Source: Bacteroidota bacterium (GTDB lineage: Bacteria > Bacteroidota > Ignavibacteria > Palsa-1295). From it: a DNA stretch of 10,968 nucleotides. The translations under genes and the position numbers were made by a program. This document shows positions 1 to 7,270 of this stretch, in pieces. Below the pieces are notes generated by a model that saw only the letters and a list, made by a program, of their open reading frames with translations, made no database searches and had not been told where the DNA came from. How positions within the stretch are numbered: position 1 is the first letter of the stretch; each line of letters opens with the position of its first letter. The stretch is taken from the NCBI GenBank assembly GCA_025363505.1, contig JANYDV010000073.1, forward strand, positions 1 to 10,968. Reading direction: 5' to 3'.

Positions 1-1313
1 TGCAGATCTTGCCCCGTAAAGTGCTCAAAATCATCTTGCATCTGGTAGCTTGTTGCTGTCGAGTACGAATGCGTCGTGCCATAGTGGCGCAGTGCATAAA
101 AAAAGAGTGAATCACCAAGAATATATCTCAGCATTCCGAGTACTGCCGCACCTTTTTGATAGATAACTGCATACGGATAATTATTTCGCGGCGATGTCAG
201 ATAAGGCGAGCCATACATCGGAATTTTCGAGCCTGAATTTATCGCCCCAGAGATATTCGATTTTTGTTTTGTCCAATATGCTACTTTGCTTGTGAAGCGT
301 TCAAGGATAAGTGATTCGGAGTATGTTGCAAAACCTTCATTGAGCCATGGGTCGTTAAAATCTTTACACGTGACCCAATCGCCCCACCACATATGTGCCA
401 ATTCATGTTCGGGGGTTGTCGAATTAGTATCAATAGCTTGGTCGATGAGTGTGATCATCGTCTGATGTTCCATCGAACCAATTGGGGCAACGACATATCC
501 AACTTTTTCGAACGGGTATTTTCCGTAAAGAGAATCATAAAATGTCACCGCTTGAATGATTCTTCTATAAAGCACTTTCGAAAGTTTTACAGAATCACTT
601 GCATATGAAAAGCCACCAATCAGAATGCTCGATGGAGTTGTTATTGATTGTTCAACAAACGGACCGACGGCGAACGTTAAGAGATAACTTGCAATGGGAT
701 GAATTACTTTCCACGTTGTAGTACGAATCTTTGCTTGAACAATATCGGATGTCCGGATGCCATTCGAGGCAACTACATCACTATCAGAAGTTATGAAGGT
801 CATCGTGATGCTATCTGCCTTATCATCGGGCAGATCATAACAAGGCATCCAATGGCGAGTACACGAAACATACGGAGCCGCGAAACCGACGCCCATTGCA
901 AACATCATTTTGCCGTTATTGGTAATACCACCCCACGGGTTTGCGCCGCCTTCGTTAGTTGGGTTGCCGTGATAATATGTTTTGACTGTCGCATCAATAC
1001 CGGAGTATAATTTTGCAAAACCCAGCACCTTATAAGCTCCTGAAGTTACATCCGTAATCTGATAAGAAGCCTTCACTCCATTGACGAATACACTATCAAT
1101 CGTTAATGCTTTCAGGTGTTGCAGCACGGTATCAATCTCAGAAGTGGTAACAATGTGCATTGCTACGTTTCCTTCGAGATAATTTTTTTGCTTGTCTATT
1201 GTGAGGCGGAGGTTGTAGCTCTTGACATCGTAACCTTTGTCTTGGGCAACCGTTGAACCGGCTACAAAGAGCGTCAGAAACAACGTGATACAATTCAAAA
1301 AACGATAGATCAT
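1..1313 (-). CDS. Secreted M1-family zinc aminopeptidase (gluzincin), C-terminus cut off by the window edge
   Basis: I translated the minus strand by hand from the ATG at 1313 and it stays open for 437 codons to the left edge. Residues 1-23 form a signal peptide with a short basic start, a hydrophobic core and a likely cleavage near TVAQ-DKG, so the enzyme should be exported to the periplasm or beyond. The zinc site is complete: HELAH at 303-307 followed by E326 in NEGFATY, which gives the M1 spacing HExxH-x18-E. The substrate N-terminus loop is GSMEH at 279-283 in place of the textbook GAMEN. A conserved Tyr (about 385, in YQKGAA) fits the transition-state tyrosine. The family removes N-terminal residues from peptides. 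Many relatives in this lineage carry extra C-terminal or sorting domains, which cannot be seen here. The gene is divergent from the regulator at 1411. Family assignment is firm; substrate is unknown. Confidence 0.93.
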   Translation of the reverse strand, partial: MIYRFLNCITLFLTLFVAGSTVAQDKGYDVKSYNLRLTIDKQKNYLEGNVAMHIVTTSEIDTVLQHLKALTIDSVFVNGVKASYQITDVTSGAYKVLGFAKLYSGIDATVKTYYHGNPTNEGGANPWGGITNNGKMMFAMGVGFAAPYVSCTRHWMPCYDLPDDKADSITMTFITSDSDVVASNGIRTSDIVQAKIRTTTWKVIHPIASYLLTFAVGPFVEQSITTPSSILIGGFSYASDSVKLSKVLYRRIIQAVTFYDSLYGKYPFEKVGYVVAPIGSMEHQTMITLIDQAIDTNSTTPEHELAHMWWGDWVTCKDFNDPWLNEGFATYSESLILERFTSKVAYWTKQKSNISGAINSGSKIPMYGSPYLTSPRNNYPYAVIYQKGAAVLGMLRYILGDSLFFYALRHYGTTHSYSTATSYQMQDDFEHFTGQDL

Positions 1314-1362
1314 AGTATCATAAAAAAGATTTAAATCGCCTTAATACCATATAAGCTGTTAA

Positions 1363-1376
1363 TCAATTAGAATTGA
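1363..1376. promoter_or_regulatory. Short palindrome in the divergent peptidase/regulator intergenic region
   Basis: TCAATT-AG-AATTGA is a perfect 6-base inverted repeat with a 2-base centre. It lies 34 bases before the GTG start at 1411 and 50 bases before the minus-strand start at 1313. The 97-base gap (1314-1410) must hold the promoters of both divergent genes, and a dyad there could be an operator. The region is AT-rich, so chance is a real alternative. I could not place a convincing -35/-10 or -33/-7 pair on either strand. Confidence 0.25.
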
Positions 1377-1410
1377 ACTCAAAAGTGCTTAAAAGAAGTT
1401 CTTATGTATC

Positions 1411-2589
1411 GTGAATAGCCAGCAACTACAATCTCTACCATCAAACGTCATCGCTACCAGCGATGAAATGCGCGAGCTTATCGGCGTCGTTCGTGCGGTT
1501 GCCCCGACGCTTATAACGGTATTGCTTACCGGCGAAAGTGGTACCGGCAAAGAAGTTTTTGCACGATTAATCCATGATTGGAGCCCACGTGTAAACAGCC
1601 CATTCATTACCGTCAATTGTGGAGCTATTCCGGAAGGACTCATAGAAAGTGAGTTATTTGGTCACGAAAAAGGCTCATTCACCGGTGCAACAGCAGAACG
1701 AAAAGGTTTTTTTGAAGCAGCAAAAGGCGGGACGATCTTTCTCGATGAAATAGGTGAGATGCCGCTGTCGGCGCAAGTAAAACTTTTACGAGTGCTCGAA
1801 ACAGGAAAGTTTACTCGGGTTGGGTCAGCGTCCGAACGAACGACCGATGCAAGAATTATCGCTGCCACCAACCGCGATCTCGAGGTTGAAGTCCACTCGG
1901 GCAGATTTCGGACTGATTTGTTTTACCGATTGCGCGCGGTAATGCTCCGGCTTCCCCCGCTTCGCAATCGTCGCGAAGACATACCCACGCTCGCTAATTC
2001 CATCCTCACTGACTTGGTAGCTCGTCACTCGCTTCCATACAAACCACATCTTGATACTGAAGCAATCGAACACTTAACACTTGCCGAGTGGCAAGGAAAT
2101 ATTCGCGAACTGCGAAACACTCTCGAACAACTTGCGGTCATGTCATTTGCTCCGAATAATTTGAAATCATACGGCACAATCAGCTCGGCAGATGTAGATG
2201 CTATATTACAAAGCCATAATTCTTATCAATGGAATACCGAGCCGACGCATCCACAACATCAATACCCGATCATCCAATTACAGTCAAGCGGACAACCCCC
2301 GACCGAACTTGCGCTCATCTATCGGGCACTGCTCGAACTACGCGCCGACCTCGCGGAAATCAAAGAACAACTTTTTTTTACCAAAAACAATACCTCCGAT
2401 ACAAGAGCACTACCGCCTTCGGCAATAAATAATATTTCGATAGGCGAGAAAGAGTTTAATCTCGATCAACGTGAACAAGCTTTGATCGCCGAAGCAATGC
2501 AAACATTCGGAGGCGATCGCACAGCCGTTGCAAATGCCCTCGGTATTAGCGAACGAACACTTTATAGAAAACTTCAACAGTCAAAATGA
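1411..2589 (+). CDS. Sigma-54-dependent transcriptional activator without receiver domain (AAA+ plus Fis-type HTH)
   Basis: This bacterial enhancer-binding protein uses ATP hydrolysis to remodel sigma-54 RNA polymerase. The AAA+ domain begins almost at once (about residues 13-245): Walker A GESGTGKE (41-48), sigma-54 contact loop GSFTGA (88-93, a variant of GAFTGA), Walker B GTIFLDE (107-113), sensor I ATNRD (152-156), arginine-finger segment FRTDLFYRL (166-174) and sensor II WQGNIREL (227-234). A poorly conserved linker (about 265-345, with a helical stretch at 300-322) leads to a Fis-type helix-turn-helix at 353-390 (ALGISERTLYRKL). There is no N-terminal receiver, GAF or PAS domain, so control must come from elsewhere or from abundance. 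The start is GTG, because the ATG at 1404 meets a stop after four codons; AAGAAG at 1392-1397 is a distant, weak ribosome site. The stop overlaps the next gene by four bases (ATGA, 2586-2589), tying it to LptE. Confidence 0.9.
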   Translation: MNSQQLQSLPSNVIATSDEMRELIGVVRAVAPTLITVLLTGESGTGKEVFARLIHDWSPRVNSPFITVNCGAIPEGLIESELFGHEKGSFTGATAERKGFFEAAKGGTIFLDEIGEMPLSAQVKLLRVLETGKFTRVGSASERTTDARIIAATNRDLEVEVHSGRFRTDLFYRLRAVMLRLPPLRNRREDIPTLANSILTDLVARHSLPYKPHLDTEAIEHLTLAEWQGNIRELRNTLEQLAVMSFAPNNLKSYGTISSADVDAILQSHNSYQWNTEPTHPQHQYPIIQLQSSGQPPTELALIYRALLELRADLAEIKEQLFFTKNNTSDTRALPPSAINNISIGEKEFNLDQREQALIAEAMQTFGGDRTAVANALGISERTLYRKLQQSK

Positions 2590-3089
2590 AGTCCATACTC
2601 ATCTTTTGCTGCATCATTGCGTATGCGCTCTTCGGTCTGGTAGGCTGTTATAGTTTTACAGGTGCGAGCATCCCTGCGCACTTGCATACAATCGGTATTC
2701 CGCTTATTCAAGATAATTCAGGTTTCGGACAATCAGATATTAAGCAACAACTTACCGATCAGCTCGTTCAGAAGTTCACCCGCGATGGCTCTCTGCAAGT
2801 TCGTGACCGTGCTATCTCCGATGCCGTGCTCGAAGTAACGATCACGGGTATCAGTGATTTACCGGTTTCGGTTCGTGCCGGCGAAGAACTAACAAATAAA
2901 CGAGTGACGATCTCAGTCGATGCAACCTACCGCGACCAGAAAAAACAAAAACTAATTTGGGAAAGAAATTTTCAGCAAACCAGTGATTACTCGATCAACG
3001 GCGGGCTCGCTTCTCTGCAGTCGGCTCTCAAAAGTGCACAGGATAAATTATCTGACGATCTTTTGCTCGGCGTTATTTCCAACTGGTAA
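2586..3089 (+). CDS. lptE: LptE-like LPS-assembly outer-membrane lipoprotein
   Basis: The 167-residue product begins with a lipoprotein signal peptide: Lys at 2, a hydrophobic run, then the lipobox L18-V19-G20-C21, so Cys21 should be acylated and the protein held in the outer membrane. The mature protein starts C-Y-S-F-T-G-A-S-I, a sequence I associate with Bacteroidota LptE proteins. The rest alternates short strands and helices (roughly DIKQQLTDQLVQKF, then AVLEVTITGI, then a C-terminal helix with ALKSAQDKL), as expected of the LptE fold. LptE plugs the LptD barrel and helps deliver lipopolysaccharide to the cell surface. The start codon overlaps the stop of the upstream activator by four bases, suggesting translational coupling; a sigma-54-type regulator next to lptE is, from memory, a recurrent pair in this lineage. 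The gene ends 11 bases from the convergent lysE-type gene with no visible terminator. Confidence 0.82.
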   Translation: MKSILIFCCIIAYALFGLVGCYSFTGASIPAHLHTIGIPLIQDNSGFGQSDIKQQLTDQLVQKFTRDGSLQVRDRAISDAVLEVTITGISDLPVSVRAGEELTNKRVTISVDATYRDQKKQKLIWERNFQQTSDYSINGGLASLQSALKSAQDKLSDDLLLGVISNW

Positions 3090-3100
3090 AGTCCTGTTGA

Positions 3101-3799
3101 TTAAAAATGCACCAATGCCCACTTCGTAGCAAAGATGATCTGATATCCGAAATAAACTCCAAATGCTAACATTGCAATTGATGAGAATCGGTTGATCAAA
3201 AAGATGGTGTGCGGTTTGAAGGCTGACTTACGTTTTGAAAAATATCTCACCAGTGTAAAAAACCATCCTGCGGTTCCGAGTCCGGCTCCGGTTGCAAACA
3301 TAAGATTATATCCCAAACCATTCCCGAGTACGCCGTTCTCACGCCAGAATCCGCTGATAAAAATCCACTCCGGCACACCCGCAACATTCGAAGCATACAG
3401 CACAACGCCAATTAAAAACGAACCAACGAGGCTTGATTGATTGACATGAAGACGTTCGAGACGGTGTTCGGCATTCTCTTCTTTTAAATGAGTTTTTTTA
3501 TCAATCTCTACTGCAGGTGTTTCTTTAATCTTAAATAATTTTACCCCAAGCCAGAGCAATACCAAAAAACCAACTGATTGAAACACCAGATTGATTATAG
3601 GCGACTGAGATAAAAATTCGTGTATCTGCGCAGCACCCGCGCAATAGATAAAATCCATTATTGCCGCACCGACACCGACCGTAGCTCCAAATTTAAAGCC
3701 AAACTGTAATGTCCGCGAAATAGCGGTTGCATTCACCGGACCAATAGGCATCGAGATCAGCCAGCCTGTGATAAACCCAATAATTAATGCGATGATCAT
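3101..3799 (-). CDS. LysE/RhtB-family membrane exporter
   Basis: The 232-residue protein is mostly membrane-embedded, with about six hydrophobic segments (near 3-24, 35-57, 67-88, 123-148, 160-185 and 205-226). The N-terminal signature S-M-P-I-G-P-V-N-A at the end of the first segment is the conserved LysE-superfamily motif. A charged loop at about 89-122, rich in Lys, Glu and His, separates the two halves, as in other family members. Characterised relatives export amino acids or similar small solutes from the cytoplasm; the substrate here cannot be read from sequence. The ATG at 3799 overlaps the stop of the DinB-like gene by four bases (ATGA), so translation is probably coupled. It is the last gene of the acs operon and converges on lptE. 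Confidence 0.85.
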   Translation of the reverse strand: MIIALIIGFITGWLISMPIGPVNATAISRTLQFGFKFGATVGVGAAIMDFIYCAGAAQIHEFLSQSPIINLVFQSVGFLVLLWLGVKLFKIKETPAVEIDKKTHLKEENAEHRLERLHVNQSSLVGSFLIGVVLYASNVAGVPEWIFISGFWRENGVLGNGLGYNLMFATGAGLGTAGWFFTLVRYFSKRKSAFKPHTIFLINRFSSIAMLAFGVYFGYQIIFATKWALVHF

Positions 3800-4263
3800 A
3801 AAATTGTTTGAACGGTAATATGTGTGCGTTTCATTTGTTCGAGATGTTGCAGATCGTGATTTGTCATAATGGCTATGATACGATGAACGTTCATTTCGCC
3901 GTAGCGAGAATGAACACCCACGAGATTTCTTTCGTCCTCAGTCATCGCATCAATCATCTTGATCGTCTCTGCTCGTGCGGCTTCCCATTGTTGGATGCCA
4001 AGTTCGTATGGCTTCGTGTTATAACCGTGCTCAAGTGCAAGAGCATCGGGGTCGATCTGTTGAAATTGGTTATCATTACCACCGAGCAATTGACGAATTC
4101 TCCGATGCCATAATTCCTCAACTTCGAGTAAGTGATAAATAATTTCCTTGATGCTAAAAGCAACAGCGTCCGGCTTAAGCGTCAAAAGATGCTCAGGGAC
4201 ACGCCTTGCATATTCGGTCACATCGGAAATACTTCTTGATAATCTATCCAATGAATCAATCAT
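3796..4263 (-). CDS. DinB/YfiT-like four-helix protein with a metal-binding His triad
   Basis: The 155-residue product has the DinB layout: helices at about 5-20, 38-62, 88-108 and 126-145, with the expected metal-ligand histidines H44 (YHLLEVEELW), H136 and H140 (NHDLQH). The family includes metal-dependent thiol S-transferases using bacillithiol or mycothiol, plus many proteins of unknown function and stress-induced members. I chose ATG at 4263, one base after the acs stop, because the family usually begins close to this point. ATG at 4275 would add four residues (MKND) and overlap acs by 11 bases; it is almost equally good. The reading frame extends further upstream to 4332, but that part lies inside acs and is unlikely to be used. 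The gene ends in an ATGA overlap with the LysE-type exporter, so it sits in the middle of a coupled operon. The actual reaction is unknown. Confidence 0.8.
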   Translation of the reverse strand: MIDSLDRLSRSISDVTEYARRVPEHLLTLKPDAVAFSIKEIIYHLLEVEELWHRRIRQLLGGNDNQFQQIDPDALALEHGYNTKPYELGIQQWEAARAETIKMIDAMTEDERNLVGVHSRYGEMNVHRIIAIMTNHDLQHLEQMKRTHITVQTIL

Positions 4264-4264
4264 A

Positions 4265-6259
4265 TCATTCTTCATCCTCGACGGTGCGAAGTTTTTCAAG
4301 CACTGAAAAATCTTCGAGGGTTGTGGTGTCACCCTTTACATTGCCCGTGGTTGCCAGCTCGCGAAGCAGGCGGCGCATTATTTTGCCGGATCGAGTTTTG
4401 GGAAGGGCATCCGTAAAGTGTATGTCATCCGGTTTTGCAAAGCTCCCAATCTCAGAAGCAATGTGATTCCGAAGTTTCGATTTTATTTCATCTGATGACT
4501 CAGCCCCACTTTTCATCGTCACAAATGCCACTAATGCAGAGCCTTTGACGTCGTCAGGTCTTCCGACCACGGCTGCTTCGGCAACGCCCGAAAATCCGAC
4601 CAGCGCGCTTTCTACTTCCATCGTTCCGATACGATGTCCGCTGACATTGATCACATCATCAACGCGACCCATGATCCAAAAATATCCATCTTTGTCCTGA
4701 CGTGCTCCATCACCGGTAAAGTAAAGACCCGGGAATTCTGTAAAATACTGTTTTTCAAATCTCTCAGGATCTTTATAGATGCCGCGAAGCATCCAAGGCC
4801 AAGGTTTTTTTACAATGAGATACCCACCGTCATTTGCTCCGACCGGCTTGCCTTCTTTACTGACTACTTGTGGCTCGATCCCGAAGAATGGTTTTGTTGC
4901 ACTTCCCGGTTTTGTTGGCGTCGCCCCCGGAAATGGTGCTATCATAATAGCTCCGGTCTCGGTTTGCCACCATGTATCAACGATCGGGCACTTGCCTTTG
5001 CCGATTATTTTATGATACCACATCCATGCCTCAGGATTGATCGGTTCGCCGACCGAGCCAAGCAATCTCAGTGAAGAAAGATCATGCTTATTTGGGTGAT
5101 CGTCGCCGGCTCGAATAAACGCACGTATTGCTGTCGGTGCTGTATAAAATACTGACACTTTTCGTCGCTCGATAATATCCCAAAAGCGATCGAATGTCGG
5201 GAAGTTTGGCGCGCCTTCGTACATCATTATTGTCGCCCCGTTCGAAAGCGGACCATAGATTACATAACTATGTCCAGTCACCCATCCGACATCAGCAGTG
5301 CACCAAAAAATATCATCGTCACGAAGATCGAAAATATATTTTGTCGTTAGGTGTGCACCAAGTAAATATCCGCCGGTTGTATGAACAATGCCTTTCGGCT
5401 TGCCGGTTGTGCCGGAAGTATAAAGTATATACAACGGATGTTCGCTGTCAATTGCGGGTGCTTTATGATTATGGCTTGCTTCTTTCATCAACTCAGACCA
5501 CCAATGATCGCGCCCCTCGACCATTTCGACATCAATGCCAGTTCGTTTGAGGACAATCACATTTTCCACCGTTGGGCATCCGGTCAAAGTATCTGAAGCG
5601 GTAATGCGAAGCGCACCGTCAACATTCTTTTTTAATTCGACCACTGCCCCGCGACGGAACGTCCCATCGGCGGTGATGATCGCTTTTGCTTCGGCATCAT
5701 TGACACGGTCACGAATAGCTTCCGACGAAAATCCACCAAAGATCACCGAATGTGTTGCTCCGATTCTTGCACAAGCAAGCACCGCAACAACCAACTCGGG
5801 GGTCATACCCATATAAATCGCGACACGGTCACCCATGGTGATGCCAAGGGAAGTCAGCATATTAGCGGCTTTGCAGACTTCGTGGTGAAGTTGCTGATAA
5901 GTCAGGGTGCGCTCATCGCCATACTCACCTTCGAAAATAATTGCGGCTTTTGTTTTTCGCCATCCGTCCAAATGTCTGTCGAGGCAATTATAACTCGCAT
6001 TGAGCTTCCCACCGATAAACCATTTCGCCATCGGTGCTTTCCACTCCAACACCTTCCGCCACTTTTTGTGCCAATACAATTCTTCTGCTTGTTTAGCAAA
6101 AAAAACTTCCGGGTCTTTAATACTGGCTTTATAGAGCTTGTCGTATGCCGCCGCCGAGCCAACTCGTGCAGCTGCGGAAAATATTTTCGATGGTTTGAAT
6201 AACCGTTTTTCGCTCAGACGAGACTCGATATGAAGAGATGAAGGTTTCTGTTCTGCCAT
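4265..6259 (-). CDS. acs: AMP-forming acetyl-CoA synthetase
   Basis: The enzyme converts acetate, ATP and CoA to acetyl-CoA in the cytoplasm. It is 664 residues long, close to the usual 650. The adenylate-forming family motifs are all present: the phosphate loop YTSGTTGKPKG (280-290), the core motif VDTWWQTETG (427-436), the YFTGDGAR segment (513-520), the hinge region GRVDDVINVSGHR (531-543) and the C-terminal catalytic lysine K626 in PKTRSGK. The tryptophans at 430-431 match the residue that restricts the acyl pocket to acetate in characterised Acs, arguing against a longer-chain enzyme. PKTRSGK is also the classic site of regulatory lysine acetylation in this family. The start is ATG at 6259, with no clear ribosome site upstream (ATTACACCC); the next in-frame Met is about 75 codons on. 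It leads a minus-strand operon with the DinB-like and LysE-like genes and diverges from the [2Fe-2S] gene. Confidence 0.97.
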   Translation of the reverse strand: MAEQKPSSLHIESRLSEKRLFKPSKIFSAAARVGSAAAYDKLYKASIKDPEVFFAKQAEELYWHKKWRKVLEWKAPMAKWFIGGKLNASYNCLDRHLDGWRKTKAAIIFEGEYGDERTLTYQQLHHEVCKAANMLTSLGITMGDRVAIYMGMTPELVVAVLACARIGATHSVIFGGFSSEAIRDRVNDAEAKAIITADGTFRRGAVVELKKNVDGALRITASDTLTGCPTVENVIVLKRTGIDVEMVEGRDHWWSELMKEASHNHKAPAIDSEHPLYILYTSGTTGKPKGIVHTTGGYLLGAHLTTKYIFDLRDDDIFWCTADVGWVTGHSYVIYGPLSNGATIMMYEGAPNFPTFDRFWDIIERRKVSVFYTAPTAIRAFIRAGDDHPNKHDLSSLRLLGSVGEPINPEAWMWYHKIIGKGKCPIVDTWWQTETGAIMIAPFPGATPTKPGSATKPFFGIEPQVVSKEGKPVGANDGGYLIVKKPWPWMLRGIYKDPERFEKQYFTEFPGLYFTGDGARQDKDGYFWIMGRVDDVINVSGHRIGTMEVESALVGFSGVAEAAVVGRPDDVKGSALVAFVTMKSGAESSDEIKSKLRNHIASEIGSFAKPDDIHFTDALPKTRSGKIMRRLLRELATTGNVKGDTTTLEDFSVLEKLRTVEDEE

Positions 6260-6340
6260 TGGGTGTAATATATATGATTCGCTTTACCGATCTATAACAG
6301 AATCGCATTAGGTGATATGGGATGTGCACAACGATAAACT

Positions 6341-6369
6341 CGAATAAAAGGAGTCATCGTTTTTATTTG
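6341..6369. promoter_or_regulatory. AT-rich inverted repeat in the acs / [2Fe-2S] divergent region
   Basis: CGAATAAAA (6341-6349) pairs with TTTTATTTG (6361-6369) across an 11-base spacer, eight Watson-Crick pairs plus one G-T. It lies 82 bases upstream of the acs start. It could be an operator or simply an AT-rich coincidence; the lack of a long U-run and its place upstream of both genes argue against a terminator. No known regulator motif was recognised. Confidence 0.25.
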
Positions 6370-6371
6370 AA

Positions 6372-6390
6372 ACAATGCCACCCTCATTGT
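6372..6390. promoter_or_regulatory. Second dyad in the divergent region
   Basis: ACAATG (6372-6377) and CATTGT (6385-6390) are a perfect 6-base inverted repeat with a 7-base spacer, three bases after the previous dyad. A shorter pair, TGCCA (6376-6380) and TGGCA (6402-6406), overlaps it. Clustered dyads between divergent promoters are typical of operator regions, but none matches a motif I can name. The rest of the 236-base gap (6260-6495) shows nothing else clear apart from the promoter element near 6461. Confidence 0.28.
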
Positions 6391-6460
6391 AATAATGTCA
6401 CTGGCACAACCGTCAAGTGCAGTTTGTTGGCTCTGTCACCTACCCTGCCCTTTCCTTTCG

Positions 6461-6468
6461 TATATTTG
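6461..6468 (+). promoter_or_regulatory. Candidate Bacteroidetes-type -7 promoter element
   Basis: TATATTTG matches the TAnnTTTG consensus of the Bacteroidetes primary sigma factor exactly. Transcription would begin near 6473-6476 and give a leader of about 20 bases before the GTG at 6496. The matching -33 TTTG/TTG element is not found at the expected 17-23 base spacing; the nearest TTTG, at 6423-6426, is too far away. The call therefore rests on one half-site and its position. Confidence 0.38.
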
Positions 6469-6481
6469 TAGATTATCATTG

Positions 6482-6488
6482 AAGGAGA
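6482..6488 (+). promoter_or_regulatory. Strong ribosome binding site for the [2Fe-2S] gene
   Basis: AAGGAGA is close to a perfect Shine-Dalgarno sequence and ends seven bases before the GTG at 6496. It decides in favour of this GTG start and is the strongest ribosome site in the window; most other genes here have weak ones. Confidence 0.8.
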
Positions 6489-6495
6489 AACGGCT

Positions 6496-7191
6496 GTGTC
6501 ACACGATCATAGCGGAAAATCGAGTTTAGAGCGTCATAATGAGGAAATGCAAGTCAAGGGCTTTGCCCATTGGCTCTTCGGTCCGCGTGGTGGTACGCCA
6601 TTGCCTACCGATGCACCAACGCATAGCTCCCATCACGACAGTGGTCATCACGTCAGCGAAGAATTCAAAGGATTTTTCAAAGACTCGCCTACTGACACCG
6701 ACCAAGAGTATCAGAAGATCCGTCGTGATCGCTCGGCACCTACCGATCTGAGCCAGATCAATATCCCCGCAGGCTATGCTCCGGTCACATTTGTAGAAGA
6801 TGATATTATCGTTGTTGCCGAAAAAGGGGCAAATTTGCGTCAGATCTGTCTTGACAATAATATCCCACTCTATGGTGGTGTGATGACAGTCCTGAATTGC
6901 CGTGGCTTGGGTCTTTGCACTTCTTGCCGCGTATCGGTTGATCCTGCCGATGGCGTCACACCTCCGAATGCGATGGAAAAAGTCCATTTGATCCGTGACA
7001 ATCCGAAGTACCGTCTCGCGTGCCAATGCGAAGTAACCGGTCCGGTAAATGTCAGTACAAAACCTGCAAAAGACTACGGTTTTGTGATGGTAAATTTAGT
7101 ACGAAATGCATCGCTTTTCGGTGTATTCTCGCTCATTATGCTACTGCTTCTTGTAGTAATGGGCTTTGATATTGTAGGGAAATGGTTTTAG
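6496..7191 (+). CDS. [2Fe-2S] ferredoxin-like protein with C-terminal membrane anchor
   Basis: This 231-residue electron-transfer protein has three parts. Residues 1-90 are hydrophilic and low in conserved features, with a His-rich patch at 43-52 (HSSHHDSGHH). Residues 95-188 look like a beta-grasp ferredoxin domain with cluster ligands C135, C141, C144 and C176 (C-x5-C-x2-C-x31-C). This spacing resembles adrenodoxin-type and corrinoid-activating ferredoxins rather than the plant type (C-x4-C). C118 and C178 are extra. Residues 206-226 form one hydrophobic helix followed by only five residues, so the protein is tail-anchored. The basic residues before the helix (K189, K192, R203) suggest the cluster domain stays in the cytoplasm. 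Partner, donor and acceptor are unknown. It stands alone, between a divergent acs and a terminator. It could deliver electrons to a membrane complex; that is inference. Confidence 0.78.
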   Translation: MSHDHSGKSSLERHNEEMQVKGFAHWLFGPRGGTPLPTDAPTHSSHHDSGHHVSEEFKGFFKDSPTDTDQEYQKIRRDRSAPTDLSQINIPAGYAPVTFVEDDIIVVAEKGANLRQICLDNNIPLYGGVMTVLNCRGLGLCTSCRVSVDPADGVTPPNAMEKVHLIRDNPKYRLACQCEVTGPVNVSTKPAKDYGFVMVNLVRNASLFGVFSLIMLLLLVVMGFDIVGKWF

Positions 7192-7219
7192 TTGGATAAG
7201 TAGTAAATTGGATTAATAG

Positions 7220-7254
7220 AAGGTCGAGCTGGTTTGCCCGACCTTTTTATTTTT
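7220..7254 (+). terminator. Rho-independent terminator after the [2Fe-2S] gene
   Basis: AAGGTCG (7220-7226) pairs with CGACCTT (7239-7245), seven perfect pairs, with possible extra GG/CC pairing inside the loop. The descending arm runs into TTTTTATTTTT (7244-7254). It begins 28 bases after the stop codon at 7191 and separates this single-gene unit from the tRNA-led operon. Confidence 0.85.
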
Positions 7255-7270
7255 AAACGGTTTCTGACTG

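Noticed and set aside
393..1010. Plus-strand open frames at 393-608 and 699-1010
   Set aside because: They lie antisense to the continuous M1 peptidase frame, which has the signal peptide and zinc site; the plus-strand products look like nothing known.
1404..1418. ATG at 1404 as the start of the sigma-54 activator
   Set aside because: It is in another frame and reaches TAG after four codons; the GTG at 1411 is the usable start.
3090..3100. Bidirectional terminator between convergent lptE and the LysE-type gene
   Set aside because: The gap is only 11 bases and I found no hairpin with a T-run spanning it.
4264..4332. Upstream extension of the DinB-like frame to 4332
   Set aside because: It would overlap acs by 68 bases and adds residues not expected in the family; starts at 4263 or 4275 fit better.
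4634..6202. Several plus-strand open frames (for example 4634-5074, 5194-5550, 5750-6202) opposite acs
   Set aside because: They are antisense shadows of a clearly real, motif-rich acs gene, with no recognisable domains of their own.
6402..6420. TGGCAC followed by TGC, resembling a sigma-54 -24/-12 promoter
   Set aside because: The GG-to-GC spacing is 14 bases instead of the required 10, so it cannot be a functional -24/-12 pair.
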